DNA of 64,000 nucleotides from CAZLDI01 sp964558415 (GCA_964558415.1 CAZLDI010000012.1:42097-106096), one strand, 5' to 3'; positions 43,608 through 52,365 are shown, numbered from the stretch's first letter. Made by a program: numbers and translations. Notes: generated by a model from the sequence alone, not told the origin.

Positions 43608-45119
43608 CTAGTAAGGCACTGAGTCCTTGAACTGCTGGATCGCAGCTCGCAACTTCTGCTCGGTCTCCGGCTCTATGACCTTCTTGTCTTCGATGTCCTT
43701 GAGAACGTCCGGGTGGCTGGACTGCATGTACTTGTGGAACGCCTCTTCGAGTGGACGCACCTTGGCGCCTTCAACGTCATCCAGCATCCCGCTCGTGCCG
43801 GCAAAGATAATCGACACTTCCTGACCGAACGTCAGCGGCTGGAACTGCGGCTGCTTCAGGATCTCCGTCAGCCGCCGCCCGCGCTCCAGCTGTCTTCGAG
43901 TGGTGACGTCCAGGTCGGACGACCCGAACTGCGCGAACGCCGCCAGGTCGCGGTACTGCGCCAGGTCCAGGCGCAGACCGCCTGCCACCTGCCGCATGGA
44001 TTTGGTCTGCGCCGCCCCGCCCACACGGGATACGGACAGACCGGCGTTAATAGCGGGCCTGATGCCCGCGGCGAACAGCTCGCCCTCAAGATAGATCTGC
44101 CCGTCTGTGATAGAAATAACGTTGGTGGGCACGTACGCAGACACGTCGCCTGCCTGCGTCTCGATGATCGGCAACGCCGTCAAGGAGCCGCCGCCATGTT
44201 CCGGCGAGAGCTTGGCTGCCCGCTCGAGGAGCCGGCTGTGCAGGTAGAAGACATCCCCCGGATACGCCTCGCGCCCCGGTGGCCGGCGCAGCAGGAGCGA
44301 CATCTGGCGGTAGGCCCAGGCGTGCTTGGAGAGGTCGTCGTAAATGACCAGCGCTTCCCTGCCCTGCTCCATGAACTCCTCGCCGATAGCGCAGCCGGCG
44401 TAGGGCGCAAGATACTGCAGCGCAGCCGGGTCCGCGGCGTTTGCCGCGACTACGACTGTGTGCTCCATCGCGCCGTGCTCCTCCAGTATGCCCACCACCT
44501 GCGCCACCTTTGACGCCTGCTGTCCGATCGCGACGTAAATGCAGGTCAGGTCGCCGCCCTTCTGGGCGATGATCGCGTCGAGGCAGATCGTCGTCTTACC
44601 GGTGAACCGGTCGCCGATGATCAGCTCCCGCTGCCCACGGCCAATCGGCACCATGCTGTCGATCGCCTTGATGCCTGTGCGCACGGGCGTGCTCACGCTC
44701 TGGCGCGCCACCACGTTCGGCGCCACGCGCTCCACCGGCCGGTTGTTCTGCGAAGGCACCGGCCCCTTCCCATCAAGCGGCTGCCCCAGCGGATCGACGA
44801 CACGACCGATCAGTCCGTCACCAACCGGCACTTCAGCGATGCGGCCGGTGGAACGGACTTCGTCGCCCTCTTTGATGCGGGTGTAGTCGCCGAGGATGAT
44901 CGCGCCAACGGTATCCTCTTCAAGGTTAAGCGCCATGCCCATGATCCCGTTCGGGAACTCCAGCAGCTCGCTGTACATGGCGTTCCGCAGCCCGTAGACC
45001 CGCGCGATGCCGTCGCCTGACTCCACCACACTGCCCACATCGACAGCCGTCAGCGCTCCGCCGAATTGCTCGATTTGTTGTCTGATGATAGAGGCGATCT
45101 CCTCTGGTTTTACCGCCAT
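43608..45119 (-). CDS. atpA: ATP synthase F1 alpha subunit
   Basis: 503 residues from ATG 45119 (the frame extends upstream but only across the preceding gene). Opening AVKPEEIASIIRQQIEQFGG is typical. The P-loop is GDRFTGKTT (the usual GDRQTGKTA with Phe and Thr), then YVAIGQQASKVAQVV and VIYDDLSKHAWAYRQMSLL; the regulatory Arg is in SRVGGAAQTKSMRQVAGGL. It follows the DinB-like gene by one base. Confidence 0.96.
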   Translation of the reverse strand: MAVKPEEIASIIRQQIEQFGGALTAVDVGSVVESGDGIARVYGLRNAMYSELLEFPNGIMGMALNLEEDTVGAIILGDYTRIKEGDEVRSTGRIAEVPVGDGLIGRVVDPLGQPLDGKGPVPSQNNRPVERVAPNVVARQSVSTPVRTGIKAIDSMVPIGRGQRELIIGDRFTGKTTICLDAIIAQKGGDLTCIYVAIGQQASKVAQVVGILEEHGAMEHTVVVAANAADPAALQYLAPYAGCAIGEEFMEQGREALVIYDDLSKHAWAYRQMSLLLRRPPGREAYPGDVFYLHSRLLERAAKLSPEHGGGSLTALPIIETQAGDVSAYVPTNVISITDGQIYLEGELFAAGIRPAINAGLSVSRVGGAAQTKSMRQVAGGLRLDLAQYRDLAAFAQFGSSDLDVTTRRQLERGRRLTEILKQPQFQPLTFGQEVSIIFAGTSGMLDDVEGAKVRPLEEAFHKYMQSSHPDVLKDIEDKKVIEPETEQKLRAAIQQFKDSVPY

Positions 45120-45120
45120 G

Positions 45121-45606
45121 TCAGCCCTCCGTTGTCTCCAACTGCTTGACCCAATCTCGGATCTGCTGGACGTGTTCCTTATAGTGGGCGAATGTGTCTG
45201 CGCCGAAACTGAACAAGACCGTGTTATCCCGCAGCGGCATATCCAGCTTCTCCTCGGGAAATACTGCCAGCGCCTCACGGGCGGCTTCAAAGTCGCGCAG
45301 CCATTCCTCTCTTACGTCTGCGATGCTCTTGTCTTCTCGCGCCTTAGCCTCGCGGGCGTTCCATTCATTCAACGCCTGTTCGTCTTCAGGCCCTGTCAGT
45401 TCGTCGTTGCGGCCGGCCGCGATGAGGTTCAGGTTCCGCGCTGCGCGCTCTGACCAGAACGCGATGTGCCCGAGCAAGTCCTTCACGGACCAATCTCCGA
45501 CCACACCCGGCGCCCGCATCTCCGTCTCCGGTAGGGACTCCACGACGTCCAGCAGCTCTTGCCAGGAAGCCTCCAGCTGCCGCATCACACCTGTTCTTTC
45601 GGTCAC
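45121..45606 (-). CDS. DinB-like four-helix-bundle protein between atpH and atpA
   Basis: 161 residues. The DinB/ClbS-like fold is suggested by QLEASWQELLDVVESLPE, GVVGDWSVKDLLGHIAFWSE with a candidate metal His, and the late TFAHYKEHVQQIRDW with two more His. Family members act as thiol-dependent transferases or protective hydrolases, or have unknown roles. It starts with GTG in a GTGA overlap with atpH and ends one base before the atpA ATG, so it is translationally coupled into the ATP synthase operon. A link to ATP synthase is not established. Confidence 0.78.
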   Translation of the reverse strand: MTERTGVMRQLEASWQELLDVVESLPETEMRAPGVVGDWSVKDLLGHIAFWSERAARNLNLIAAGRNDELTGPEDEQALNEWNAREAKAREDKSIADVREEWLRDFEAAREALAVFPEEKLDMPLRDNTVLFSFGADTFAHYKEHVQQIRDWVKQLETTEG

Positions 45607-46142
45607 GGGGCTGCTCCAGCCAGCTTCCGCTTCAGCGCCAGCAGGCGGCTGCGAGTGCTCCCGTCAATCAGACGGTCACCGATCCGGACGACCAGGCCCC
45701 CGAGGATCTCCTCGTCTACCTGCGTCTCGACCACGACCTCACCGCCGGCGATCTCTCGCAGACGTTCCTCAACTACGCGGAGGTCCTCGCGCGACAGCGC
45801 AACAGCAGTGGTAACGACGGCATGCGAGATGCCTTGCGCCCCGTCCACCAGCTCCTGGAACGTGACCGCAATCTGCGGCCCGAGCGCAGTGCGGTTCCGC
45901 CGCAGCAACAACCGCGCCAGGTTCAGGACGAGTGGATCAGCTCCGGCGAGAGCCCTCTCCATCGCCTCCGCCTTCTGGCCTGCAGGCACTCGCTTGTTCT
46001 CGAAGAACCCGCTTGCCCGCTCGTCCCCGAATAGAGCGCCAACATTTGCCAGCCCCGCGCTCCACGCCTCCACCTTCCCGTCCTGCCGGGCTATCAGATA
46101 CGCTGCCTCGGCGTAGCGCCGCGCCGCCACGTCACGCTTCAC
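45603..46142 (-). CDS. atpH: ATP synthase F1 delta subunit
   Basis: 179 residues. The N-terminal helical domain shows ARRYAEAAYLIARQDGKVEAW and the C-terminal part GGEVVVETQVDEEILGGLVVRIGDRLIDGS, the conserved delta/OSCP signature. It links F1 to the peripheral b stalk. The GTG start shares its G with the atpF TAG. It is followed by the DinB-like gene rather than atpA. Confidence 0.95.
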   Translation of the reverse strand: MKRDVAARRYAEAAYLIARQDGKVEAWSAGLANVGALFGDERASGFFENKRVPAGQKAEAMERALAGADPLVLNLARLLLRRNRTALGPQIAVTFQELVDGAQGISHAVVTTAVALSREDLRVVEERLREIAGGEVVVETQVDEEILGGLVVRIGDRLIDGSTRSRLLALKRKLAGAAP

Positions 46143-46672
46143 TAGTTGGCGCTGCCTCCGCTGGCTGACGGCGCGTCGGCCAGCACCTCCTCTATCAGCT
46201 TTCGGTGCTTGTCGCCGTCGAGCTCCACTTTGATCACGCGCTCCGCGGCGGCGATCGCCAGTCCCGCGAACTCGCGGCGTAACTCCGCCTTCGCGCTCTC
46301 CGTTTCCAGCTGAATTTCGGCCCGCGCGCGCTCCAGCAGCAGCTCGGCCTCGGTGCGGGCCTGCGCCTTCGCCTCTTCCTGGATACGAGCGGCGATCTGT
46401 TGGGCCTGCGTGATGTGCGCCTGCCCCTCTTGCCTCGCCTTACCCAATTCCCCGGCCACTTCCTCCTCCGTCCGCGACAGCGCCTGCTTGGCCTCATCCG
46501 AGGCGTCAAGCCCCTCCCGAATCCGCCGCTTCCGCTCGTCCAGCATGTTCAGCAAAGGCTTGTACAGCAGCAGGCGGAAGACGATCAGCAGCAGCGTGAA
46601 GTTCACGACCTGCGCGACGAGCGCGGGCACATTGAAGCCGAGGGCGCCAATCCCCAGAAATACCGGCTCCAT
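46142..46672 (-). CDS. atpF: ATP synthase Fo b subunit
   Basis: 176 residues. One N-terminal membrane segment (NVPALVAQVVNFTLLLIVFRLLL, about 14-36) then a long charged coiled coil (about 45-150), the standard peripheral-stalk layout. LNMLDERKRRIREGLDASDE matches the family. A single b-type gene is present, with no second b' copy. Confidence 0.94.
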   Translation of the reverse strand: MEPVFLGIGALGFNVPALVAQVVNFTLLLIVFRLLLYKPLLNMLDERKRRIREGLDASDEAKQALSRTEEEVAGELGKARQEGQAHITQAQQIAARIQEEAKAQARTEAELLLERARAEIQLETESAKAELRREFAGLAIAAAERVIKVELDGDKHRKLIEEVLADAPSASGGSAN

Positions 46673-46705
46673 AGTTACGTCCCTTCCTCCAGGCGTCCGC
46701 GTTCC

Positions 46706-47023
46706 TTAGAACACAAAGCCGATCATGATGGCGGTGACCAGCGCATAGATGCCGATCGCCTCCGCGAACGCCAGGCCAAGGATCATGTTGGTCTGGATCA
46801 CCGGCTGCGCCTCCGGGTTGCGGCCAAGCGCATCCAGCGCCCTGCCGACGAGGTTGCCGATCGCGATAGCCGGCCCGAACGAGCCGAGCCCCATCGCTAG
46901 GCCCGCGCCGATGAACTTGATCCCATCGTCCGTGATGTTGAAGGACGTGCTCGCTTCGCCTGTCTGAGCGACGACGCGAACAGCCTCAATCACCGGTGGG
47001 ATCGCCGCGAGTAGCAGATCCAT
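46706..47023 (-). CDS. atpE: ATP synthase Fo c subunit with N-terminal extension
   Basis: 105 residues against about 75-85 for most c subunits. The first 30-35 residues (LLLAAIPPVIEAVRVVAQTG onward) are an extension before the hairpin. The two helices are IKFIGAGLAMGLGSFGPAIAI and the second containing LAFAEAIGIYALVTAIMIGF, with the ion-binding Glu; GRNPEAQP is the polar loop. No sodium-type Gln/Thr ligand set is obvious, so proton coupling is likely. The extension could be a cleaved leader or part of the ring. Confidence 0.95.
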   Translation of the reverse strand: MDLLLAAIPPVIEAVRVVAQTGEASTSFNITDDGIKFIGAGLAMGLGSFGPAIAIGNLVGRALDALGRNPEAQPVIQTNMILGLAFAEAIGIYALVTAIMIGFVF

Positions 47024-47052
47024 GAGCTATAACCCTCCTTTTGGTCCCTTCC

Positions 47053-48120
47053 TTACGATTCACTTGCTTGCAGATGTGCGGTTGAAAGGTCTCCGCGCGG
47101 GTCGTCGTGTCCTCCGTGCTCACCGTGCGTCACCGCCATCACGCCGAAGACCAGCGTCAGCATGGAGAAGATAAACGCCTGGATGATCCCCACGAATAGC
47201 TCGAGCCCGTAGAGGACGATCGGCAGCATGCCGGGGGCGAGGAAGATGAACATCAGGATCACGACCTCGCCTGCGAACATGTTTCCAAACAGACGGAAGG
47301 TGAAGCTCATGAGCCTCACCAGCTCCGAAACCAGCTCCAGGAATCCAACGAACGCGTCGATCCCCCCCTGGAACACCATCCCGAAGTTCAGCTTGAACAG
47401 CCCCTTGAAGATGCCGCCGAGGTTGATGAACTTTCTCCCGTAGGTAAATAGACCCAGGGATGTGATCCCCCAGGTCTCTACCGCGATCGCGGAGATGATC
47501 GCCAGCGCAAGCGGGGTGTTGAGGTCCGTGTTCGGTCCGCGCAGGAAGGGAAACAGCTCGCCGACTGACTTGCCATCGTCTATCGCCTGCTCGTACTGCT
47601 CGTGGGCGTCCGCGTCTTCCTCGTCTATCGAGTCTGCGCTCAGGCCGCCGAGGCCGGAGAAGGGAACGACGTCGACGCCCCCTACCTGCTCAAATACAAA
47701 GCCGTGCTCCTCTTCCTGGACGCCGCCGACGACGTTGAACACAGGGAGCAGCGATAGCCAGTTGGACGCCAGGACGAAGAAGAAGATAGTGGCCACCACG
47801 GGAAAGAAGCGGCGCCCGTTCTTCTCTCCGGCCACATTCACAACGAGGTTGTAGAACGCCTCGACGACCGCCTCCACGACGTTCTGTGCGCCGCGCGGCA
47901 CAAGCTCCCAACGCCGCGTCGAAAGGAACACAACGATGATCAGAAAGGCGACGACGAGCCAGGAGGTGAGCATCGTGTTGGTGACTGACACAGGCCCTAT
48001 GTCAAACAACGTCTCCGGCTTAATAGCGATGTGCGGCGTGGGCCCGCGCAGGAACACGAAGCCTACAATGAATAGAAGGAGCGCGCCGCCAACAATCAGT
48101 AGGGTCTTAGGGTTCTTCAT
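47053..48120 (-). CDS. atpB: ATP synthase Fo a subunit with an acidic insertion
   Basis: 355 residues, longer than the usual 230-280. The essential Arg lies in FTFRLFGNMFAGEV (Arg 276), with the LELVSELVRLMS helix before it. An insertion of about 60 residues (about 133-195) contains VQEEEHGFVFEQVGG and SIDEEDADAHEQYEQAIDDG and would project outside the membrane between helices. The C-terminal tail carries HGEHGGHDD. It overlaps the upstream AtpZ/AtpI gene by 14 bp. Confidence 0.94.
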   Translation of the reverse strand: MKNPKTLLIVGGALLLFIVGFVFLRGPTPHIAIKPETLFDIGPVSVTNTMLTSWLVVAFLIIVVFLSTRRWELVPRGAQNVVEAVVEAFYNLVVNVAGEKNGRRFFPVVATIFFFVLASNWLSLLPVFNVVGGVQEEEHGFVFEQVGGVDVVPFSGLGGLSADSIDEEDADAHEQYEQAIDDGKSVGELFPFLRGPNTDLNTPLALAIISAIAVETWGITSLGLFTYGRKFINLGGIFKGLFKLNFGMVFQGGIDAFVGFLELVSELVRLMSFTFRLFGNMFAGEVVILMFIFLAPGMLPIVLYGLELFVGIIQAFIFSMLTLVFGVMAVTHGEHGGHDDPRGDLSTAHLQASES

Positions 48121-48346
48121 TCGGCCCTTGCTGCGAACCTGTCGTCGATATCACCTGCATCAGTAGTCTGAGTCCACCGTAGAAGGCCACTGCCAGCCCG
48201 GCGAAGAGCCCTATCAGGATGAACACCGGCCTGGTCCCCAACCAGCCATCCACCAGCAGCCCGCCGACGACGCCGCCGACGATGCTGAAGGCGAAGAACC
48301 AGCCGATCCCAAGTAGCCTGCCCAGCCAGGGCATTCGGGTCAGCAC
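48107..48346 (-). CDS. AtpZ/AtpI-family ATP synthase accessory membrane protein
   Basis: 79 residues with two membrane hairpin segments (LLGIGWFFAFSIVGGVVGGLLVD is the first, FILIGLFAGLAVAFYGGLRLL the second), the layout of AtpZ/AtpI proteins that precede atpB. The family assists c-ring assembly or Mg/Ca transport for the ATP synthase. First gene of the operon; the predicted promoter lies about 50 bp upstream. Confidence 0.82.
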   Translation of the reverse strand: MLTRMPWLGRLLGIGWFFAFSIVGGVVGGLLVDGWLGTRPVFILIGLFAGLAVAFYGGLRLLMQVISTTGSQQGPNEEP

Positions 48347-48388
48347 AGCCGCCTATTCCGGGGCCCGCCGACAGCCGTCTTCAGGCGA

Positions 48389-48424
48389 TTGAGAAGAATA
48401 TCACAAAACATCTTTAGGGGCCAA
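48389..48424 (-). promoter_or_regulatory. atp operon promoter (TTGGCC-18-TATTCT) with overlapping Rex-like operator
   Basis: On the minus strand TTGGCC (48424-48419) and TATTCT (48400-48395) are separated by 18 bp. The 18-mer TTGTGATATTCTTCTCAA (48406-48389) matches 11 of the 12 defined positions of the Rex consensus TTGTGANNNNNNTCACAA and lies across the -10. Binding there would block transcription of the whole ATP synthase operon. Regulation by Rex is inferred from sequence only. Confidence 0.6.
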
Positions 48425-48502
48425 CACCGCCCTGAAGCGCGGCTATTTGCGAACCGGCGGCGGCAGGGCGGGAGCCCAGAACGCCCCCTTATTCGCCGAC
48501 GA

Positions 48503-49039
48503 CTACTTCTTGCCGAAGTCTTCCAGGTCCAGTCCTTCGATTACGTCTCGGAACGGGCTCAGTTTCTCAAGCTCCTCCGGCGAGACCTCCCTCGGCCCCT
48601 CGACCACCTCGGTTACGCCCTCCAGTCCCTGCCCTTCCGCATCCAGCTTCACCCCAGCCTTGTCAAGGACCGTCTCGTCAGCGTAGATCGGCACCTGCGC
48701 GCGTACCGCCAGAGCGATCGCGTCGCTCGGCCGCGAGTCTATCTCCAGCGAGCGGCCGTCTACCTGCAAGGTAATGCGGGCGAAAAACGTATCGTTGGAC
48801 AGATCGTTCACGACGACGTGCTCAACGCTCGCTCCCAGCGTATCGATCACTGAGCGCAATAGATCGTGAGTAAGGGGGCGGGCCACGTTGACATCCTGGA
48901 GACGAACCGCTATGGCGTCAGCTTCAGCAGGGCCGATCCAAATGGGAAGATAGCGGTCTGAGTCCTTCTCCTTGAGAATGACCACCCGCTGATAGTTCAT
49001 AAGGCTGACGCGTATGCTCTCGATAGTCAGCTCAACCAC
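48503..49039 (-). CDS. Bifunctional nuclease family protein (DUF151)
   Basis: 178 residues. VELTIESIRVSLMNYQRVVIL, YLPIWIGPAEADAIAV, RPLTHDLLRSVIDTLGA, FFARITL and EIDSRPSDAIALAVR are the conserved blocks of the DUF151/bifunctional nuclease family, which in some members cuts DNA and RNA. An acidic C-terminal tail (SPEELEKLSPFRDVI) is common in actinobacterial and Chloroflexota versions. Monocistronic by spacing, between the MFS gene and the atp operon. Confidence 0.93.
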   Translation of the reverse strand: MVELTIESIRVSLMNYQRVVILKEKDSDRYLPIWIGPAEADAIAVRLQDVNVARPLTHDLLRSVIDTLGASVEHVVVNDLSNDTFFARITLQVDGRSLEIDSRPSDAIALAVRAQVPIYADETVLDKAGVKLDAEGQGLEGVTEVVEGPREVSPEELEKLSPFRDVIEGLDLEDFGKK

Positions 49040-49094
49040 ACTGCCGCCTCCCTGTAGAGTGCAATCTCAACTCTAGACCACCCCTCTAGGGGTG

Positions 49095-50405
49095 TCAACG
49101 TGAATCGCCCCGCGCGATCCCCTTGACCTGCTCCTGCCTCGCCACCCAGGCGCTCACCCCTGCCATGGCAAGCACCCCGAGCGCCACGAACAGCAGCACC
49201 ACCGTCACCTCCAGCCAGTCTATCGCAGCGCCGATGATCAGCAGCGGTAGGAGCGAGATGAAGTTCGCGGAGACGACCTGTGTGGCGAAGATGCGCCCGC
49301 GCATCTCCGGCGGGGCGCGCTCATGCAGCACCGTTTGCGCCGGCGCGTTCAATAGCGCATAGCAGAACCCCATCGGCGCGGCGATCACCATGGTTAACGC
49401 CTGAAGAAGCGAGATGCGGAGGAACTTGGTCAGGCTCTCCGAGCCCGGCGCCAGGTCCGTGATATCCTCCAGCGGCTTCACCGACGCTAGCAATACCAGG
49501 CAGATCGCGATGCCGGTAAGGCCGATTACGACGACGCGATTCTTACCGTATTTCGTGAACCAGGGAAGGAACCGCAGCCCCACAAGCGCGCCGATCCCGG
49601 TGGGCGCGAAAACGATAGCGGCACTGTCCGGCGGCACCTCCAGAACATCTTGCATGTAACGCGGAATCAGAATGGCGAAAAGCAGCACCAGCGTGCTGCT
49701 CATGATCAGTTGCGCCAGCGCCAGAATCGAGTATCTATCCGACGCCAGGACCCTCCAGGTCTCCCGAAAGTCACTGGGGATGCCGCCGAACACCGCGGCC
49801 TGCGGCACGTCGGCGGCGCCGGTCTCGCGGACCCTGCGCAACTGGTATGCCAGACCGGCGGCAGCCACGTACATAACCGCAGCCATGATGAACATCGCAT
49901 CTTCGCCGCTGCGGCCGAAGCTCTTCAGGATGATCGGCGCGATGAAGACTATTCCCACGAGCTGAGAGGCTGTGAGCGTGAAGTTGTACAGGCTGTTCGC
50001 AGGCACAAGCCGCTCTCGCGAGACCAGGGACGGGATCAACGACACAACGGCCGGGTTGAAGAACAAGCCGGCCGTGGCGAAACCGATGGCGATCCCGTAG
50101 ATCCCCCATTCATTACCGTGGAAGAACAGGAATAGTACGCATGCTGAGGCCCGCAGCAGGCTGGTCACGACCAGTACCTGCTCTTTTCGCGCGCGGTCCA
50201 GCACCGCGCCGACCACGAAGCCCATCGGGATGGAGGGCAGGATGAAGCAGAGCACCAGGATACTGGTGGCTATGGAAGAGTCTGTGATCTCCAACACCAC
50301 TACCAGCAGGGTGAAAAGAATGGCGTTTTGCGCCGTCTGGGCAATCCCCTGGCTTAGCCAGAGGCTCGCGAAGCGCCGGTCAGAGAGCAGCGCCCGCGAC
50401 TTCAT
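49095..50405 (-). CDS. MFS transporter, MFS_3/EntS-like
   Basis: 436 residues from the second of two adjacent Met codons. Twelve hydrophobic segments; FASLWLSQGIAQTAQNAILFT and the cytoplasmic loop GFVVGAVLDRARKEQVLV match the A-type MFS motif. ERAPPEMRGRIFATQ is the typical central/late loop of the MFS_3 group that includes the enterobactin exporter. Probably a drug or metabolite exporter; no substrate can be named. It lies 26 bp downstream of DUF951. Confidence 0.88.
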   Translation of the reverse strand: MKSRALLSDRRFASLWLSQGIAQTAQNAILFTLLVVVLEITDSSIATSILVLCFILPSIPMGFVVGAVLDRARKEQVLVVTSLLRASACVLFLFFHGNEWGIYGIAIGFATAGLFFNPAVVSLIPSLVSRERLVPANSLYNFTLTASQLVGIVFIAPIILKSFGRSGEDAMFIMAAVMYVAAAGLAYQLRRVRETGAADVPQAAVFGGIPSDFRETWRVLASDRYSILALAQLIMSSTLVLLFAILIPRYMQDVLEVPPDSAAIVFAPTGIGALVGLRFLPWFTKYGKNRVVVIGLTGIAICLVLLASVKPLEDITDLAPGSESLTKFLRISLLQALTMVIAAPMGFCYALLNAPAQTVLHERAPPEMRGRIFATQVVSANFISLLPLLIIGAAIDWLEVTVVLLFVALGVLAMAGVSAWVARQEQVKGIARGDSR

Positions 50406-50434
50406 CACCTCCCGGACGTGGGGCTCGTACTGCG

Positions 50435-50671
50435 CTACCAGGCGGCCCCTCCAGCATTCTCGTCCGGCTCCTCCGGCGCGGCAGCTCCACGCGAGACGAA
50501 CGTCTTCACGCGCTTCTCAAACACGCTGCGGTCCAGCAGGACGCGCCGTCCGCACGTGCGGCACTTCACTCCGATGTCCGCCCCCAGACGCACCACGTCC
50601 CATTCGTAGCCGCCGCAAGGGTGCACCTTGCGCAGGCGAACAACGTCCCCCAGCCGGACCTCCAGGACCAC
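50435..50671 (-). CDS. DUF951 family protein
   Basis: 78 residues. VRLGDVVRLRKVHPCGGYEW and GADIGVKCRTCGRRVLLDRS with FEKRVK match DUF951 almost completely; Cys in HPCGG and CRTC could bind zinc. Small cytoplasmic protein of unknown function. It starts 4 bp after the pyrF stop, so the two form an operon with the MFS gene. Confidence 0.93.
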   Translation of the reverse strand: MVLEVRLGDVVRLRKVHPCGGYEWDVVRLGADIGVKCRTCGRRVLLDRSVFEKRVKTFVSRGAAAPEEPDENAGGAAW

Positions 50672-50675
50672 GCGG

Positions 50676-51485
50676 CTACCGGCGGGCGAGGGACGCCTCG
50701 CGCATTACGTTGATCCGCGAGCGCAGCTTCAGCGCCGCCTTGCGAGCCGCCCTTGCGTAATCGGCGCCCTTGGAGGCGTAGAGCACACCCCGCGCCGCGT
50801 TGATCAGGAACCCACCGCCATCAGCGTCCATCGCCGCCTGCACCGCCGCCTCCAACTCGCCCTCCTGCGCGCCTACTCCCGGCACAAGCAGAAGCATGTC
50901 CGGGCAGAGCTCTCGCATTCGCTCGATCTGGTCGGGCCACGTTGCTCCCGCCACCAGGCCGATGTTGCCGTGCGTGTTCCATTCGCGCGCACGCAAGGCG
51001 ACGGATTCGTACAAGAGGCTCCCATCCGAAAGCGGCAGGTCCTGGAAGTCTGCCGCACTGGGGTTGGAGCCGCGACACCAGACGAACACGCCGCGGTCAG
51101 CGTAGTCGACAAACGGCTGCACCGCGTCTCGTCCGCCGTACGGGTTCACCGTGGCCGCGTCAAATTTATAAATGTCGAAAAGCGCCTTCGCGTAGAAGCG
51201 TGCCGTGTTGCCAATGTCCCCCCGTTTAGCATCTACAATGATCGGGATGTGCTTCGGCACGGAGCGTATCGCTTCCAGCATCGTCTGCATCCCACCGAGT
51301 CCCAGCGCCTCGAAGAAAGCGATGTTCGGCTTGTAGGCGCAGGTAATGTCCTTGGTGGCATCCACGATCTCCTGAATGAAAGAGGGGATGTGCGGCTGAG
51401 GCAAACGCTCTGGATCGGGGTCAAGCCCAATGCAGAGGAAGCTGTTGTTGGCCTGCTGGGCCTCCCGCAGCTTCTGCGAGAACAC
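50676..51485 (-). CDS. pyrF: Orotidine 5'-phosphate decarboxylase
   Basis: 269 residues from GTG 51485, chosen because a perfect AGGAGG lies 9 nt upstream; a GTG at 51506 would put that site inside the gene. Last step of UMP synthesis. SFLCIGLDPDPERLP, YKPNIAFFEALG, IPIIVDAKRGDIGNTA (catalytic Asp-Lys-Asp) and VNPYGGRDAVQPF identify the longer (group 2) PyrF form. First gene of a unit with DUF951 and the MFS transporter. Confidence 0.95.
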   Translation of the reverse strand: MFSQKLREAQQANNSFLCIGLDPDPERLPQPHIPSFIQEIVDATKDITCAYKPNIAFFEALGLGGMQTMLEAIRSVPKHIPIIVDAKRGDIGNTARFYAKALFDIYKFDAATVNPYGGRDAVQPFVDYADRGVFVWCRGSNPSAADFQDLPLSDGSLLYESVALRAREWNTHGNIGLVAGATWPDQIERMRELCPDMLLLVPGVGAQEGELEAAVQAAMDADGGGFLINAARGVLYASKGADYARAARKAALKLRSRINVMREASLARR

Positions 51486-51618
51486 GCGGGGGTACCTCCT
51501 GTCCACATGGGGCCGGAGCGCTTCAGCCTACCGCCGGCCGACGGCTTCACCGCATAATAGGGAGCAATGGAGCATTGGAGCAAGGGAACACCCACCCTTT
51601 GAACGCTCGCCCAATTTC

Positions 51619-52365
51619 ATGCGCCTCGACGTAGCGCTGCTTCCCGACAAGGCCCTCGATCTTTCCCGCTCAGTCTGTGTAGTCGTCGATGTCCTGCGTG
51701 CATCGTCGAGTATCGTCACGCTGCTGTCGCGCGGCGTATCGCCGGTCGTCGTCGCGGCGAGCATCGAAGACGCGCTCGAGTTGAGCGGGCGATTACCTGG
51801 ATACCTGCTCTGCGGGGAGAAGGACGGCCTCCCGCCGCCGGGGTTCGAATACGGAAACTCGCCATCGGAGTTTTCGAAGCTCGACTTGGCGGGCGCTTCC
51901 GCTATCCTCGCGACATCGAACGGCACGCGAATCCTCGCGGCGCTGGCGGAAGCTCCGGCCGTCCTGGTGGGCTGTCTGCTCAACCGGACCGCCGCCGCTC
52001 GAGCAGCCCTGCGCATCGCCTCGGAGCGCGGTCTGGACATCGCGATCATCTGCTCCGCCGCGCACGGAGGTTCCACGTTCGTGCTGGAGGACGCGCTCGG
52101 GGCCGCGGCTATCGCCGATGCGGCTCTGCTACTCAACGCATCGCTCGAAGCATCCGACGCGGCCCGTTTCGCGCGAAGCGCTTTTACAACGGCGGCGCGG
52201 GATATCGCCGCGGCCGTCACTTCCGCATACCACGCTCGGGAGCTGATAGAGGCCGGGATGGGAGAGGACGTGGCGTACTGCGCGCAGTTGGACGTGAGTG
52301 ACGTGGCGCCGATGATTGAGCAGGGCGACGGTGGGGTCCTGGTGCTTCGGTCGCTCGAAGGCTAA
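51619..52365 (+). CDS. ComB-like 2-phosphosulfolactate phosphatase family protein
   Basis: 248 residues from ATG 51619. VVDVLRASSSIVTLLSRG, LCGEKDGLPPPGFEYGNSP, ATSNGTRIL and ICSAAHGGSTFVLEDALGAA are the conserved blocks of the ComB family. ComB acts in coenzyme M synthesis in methanogens; bacterial members are common and their substrate is usually unknown. No other coenzyme M gene is nearby, so only the family is assigned. It lies upstream of etfBA on the same strand but a promoter intervenes. Confidence 0.88.
   Translation: MRLDVALLPDKALDLSRSVCVVVDVLRASSSIVTLLSRGVSPVVVAASIEDALELSGRLPGYLLCGEKDGLPPPGFEYGNSPSEFSKLDLAGASAILATSNGTRILAALAEAPAVLVGCLLNRTAAARAALRIASERGLDIAIICSAAHGGSTFVLEDALGAAAIADAALLLNASLEASDAARFARSAFTTAARDIAAAVTSAYHARELIEAGMGEDVAYCAQLDVSDVAPMIEQGDGGVLVLRSLEG

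Noticed and set aside
45120..45290. Longer N terminus for atpA
   Set aside because: The extra codons are antisense-like sequence inside the DinB-like gene; the ATG at 45119 gives a normal alpha subunit.
51841..51870. GGTTCGAA sequence resembling a tRNA T-loop
   Set aside because: It lies inside the ComB-like coding frame (GFEYGNSP) and has no matching acceptor stem or anticodon arm.
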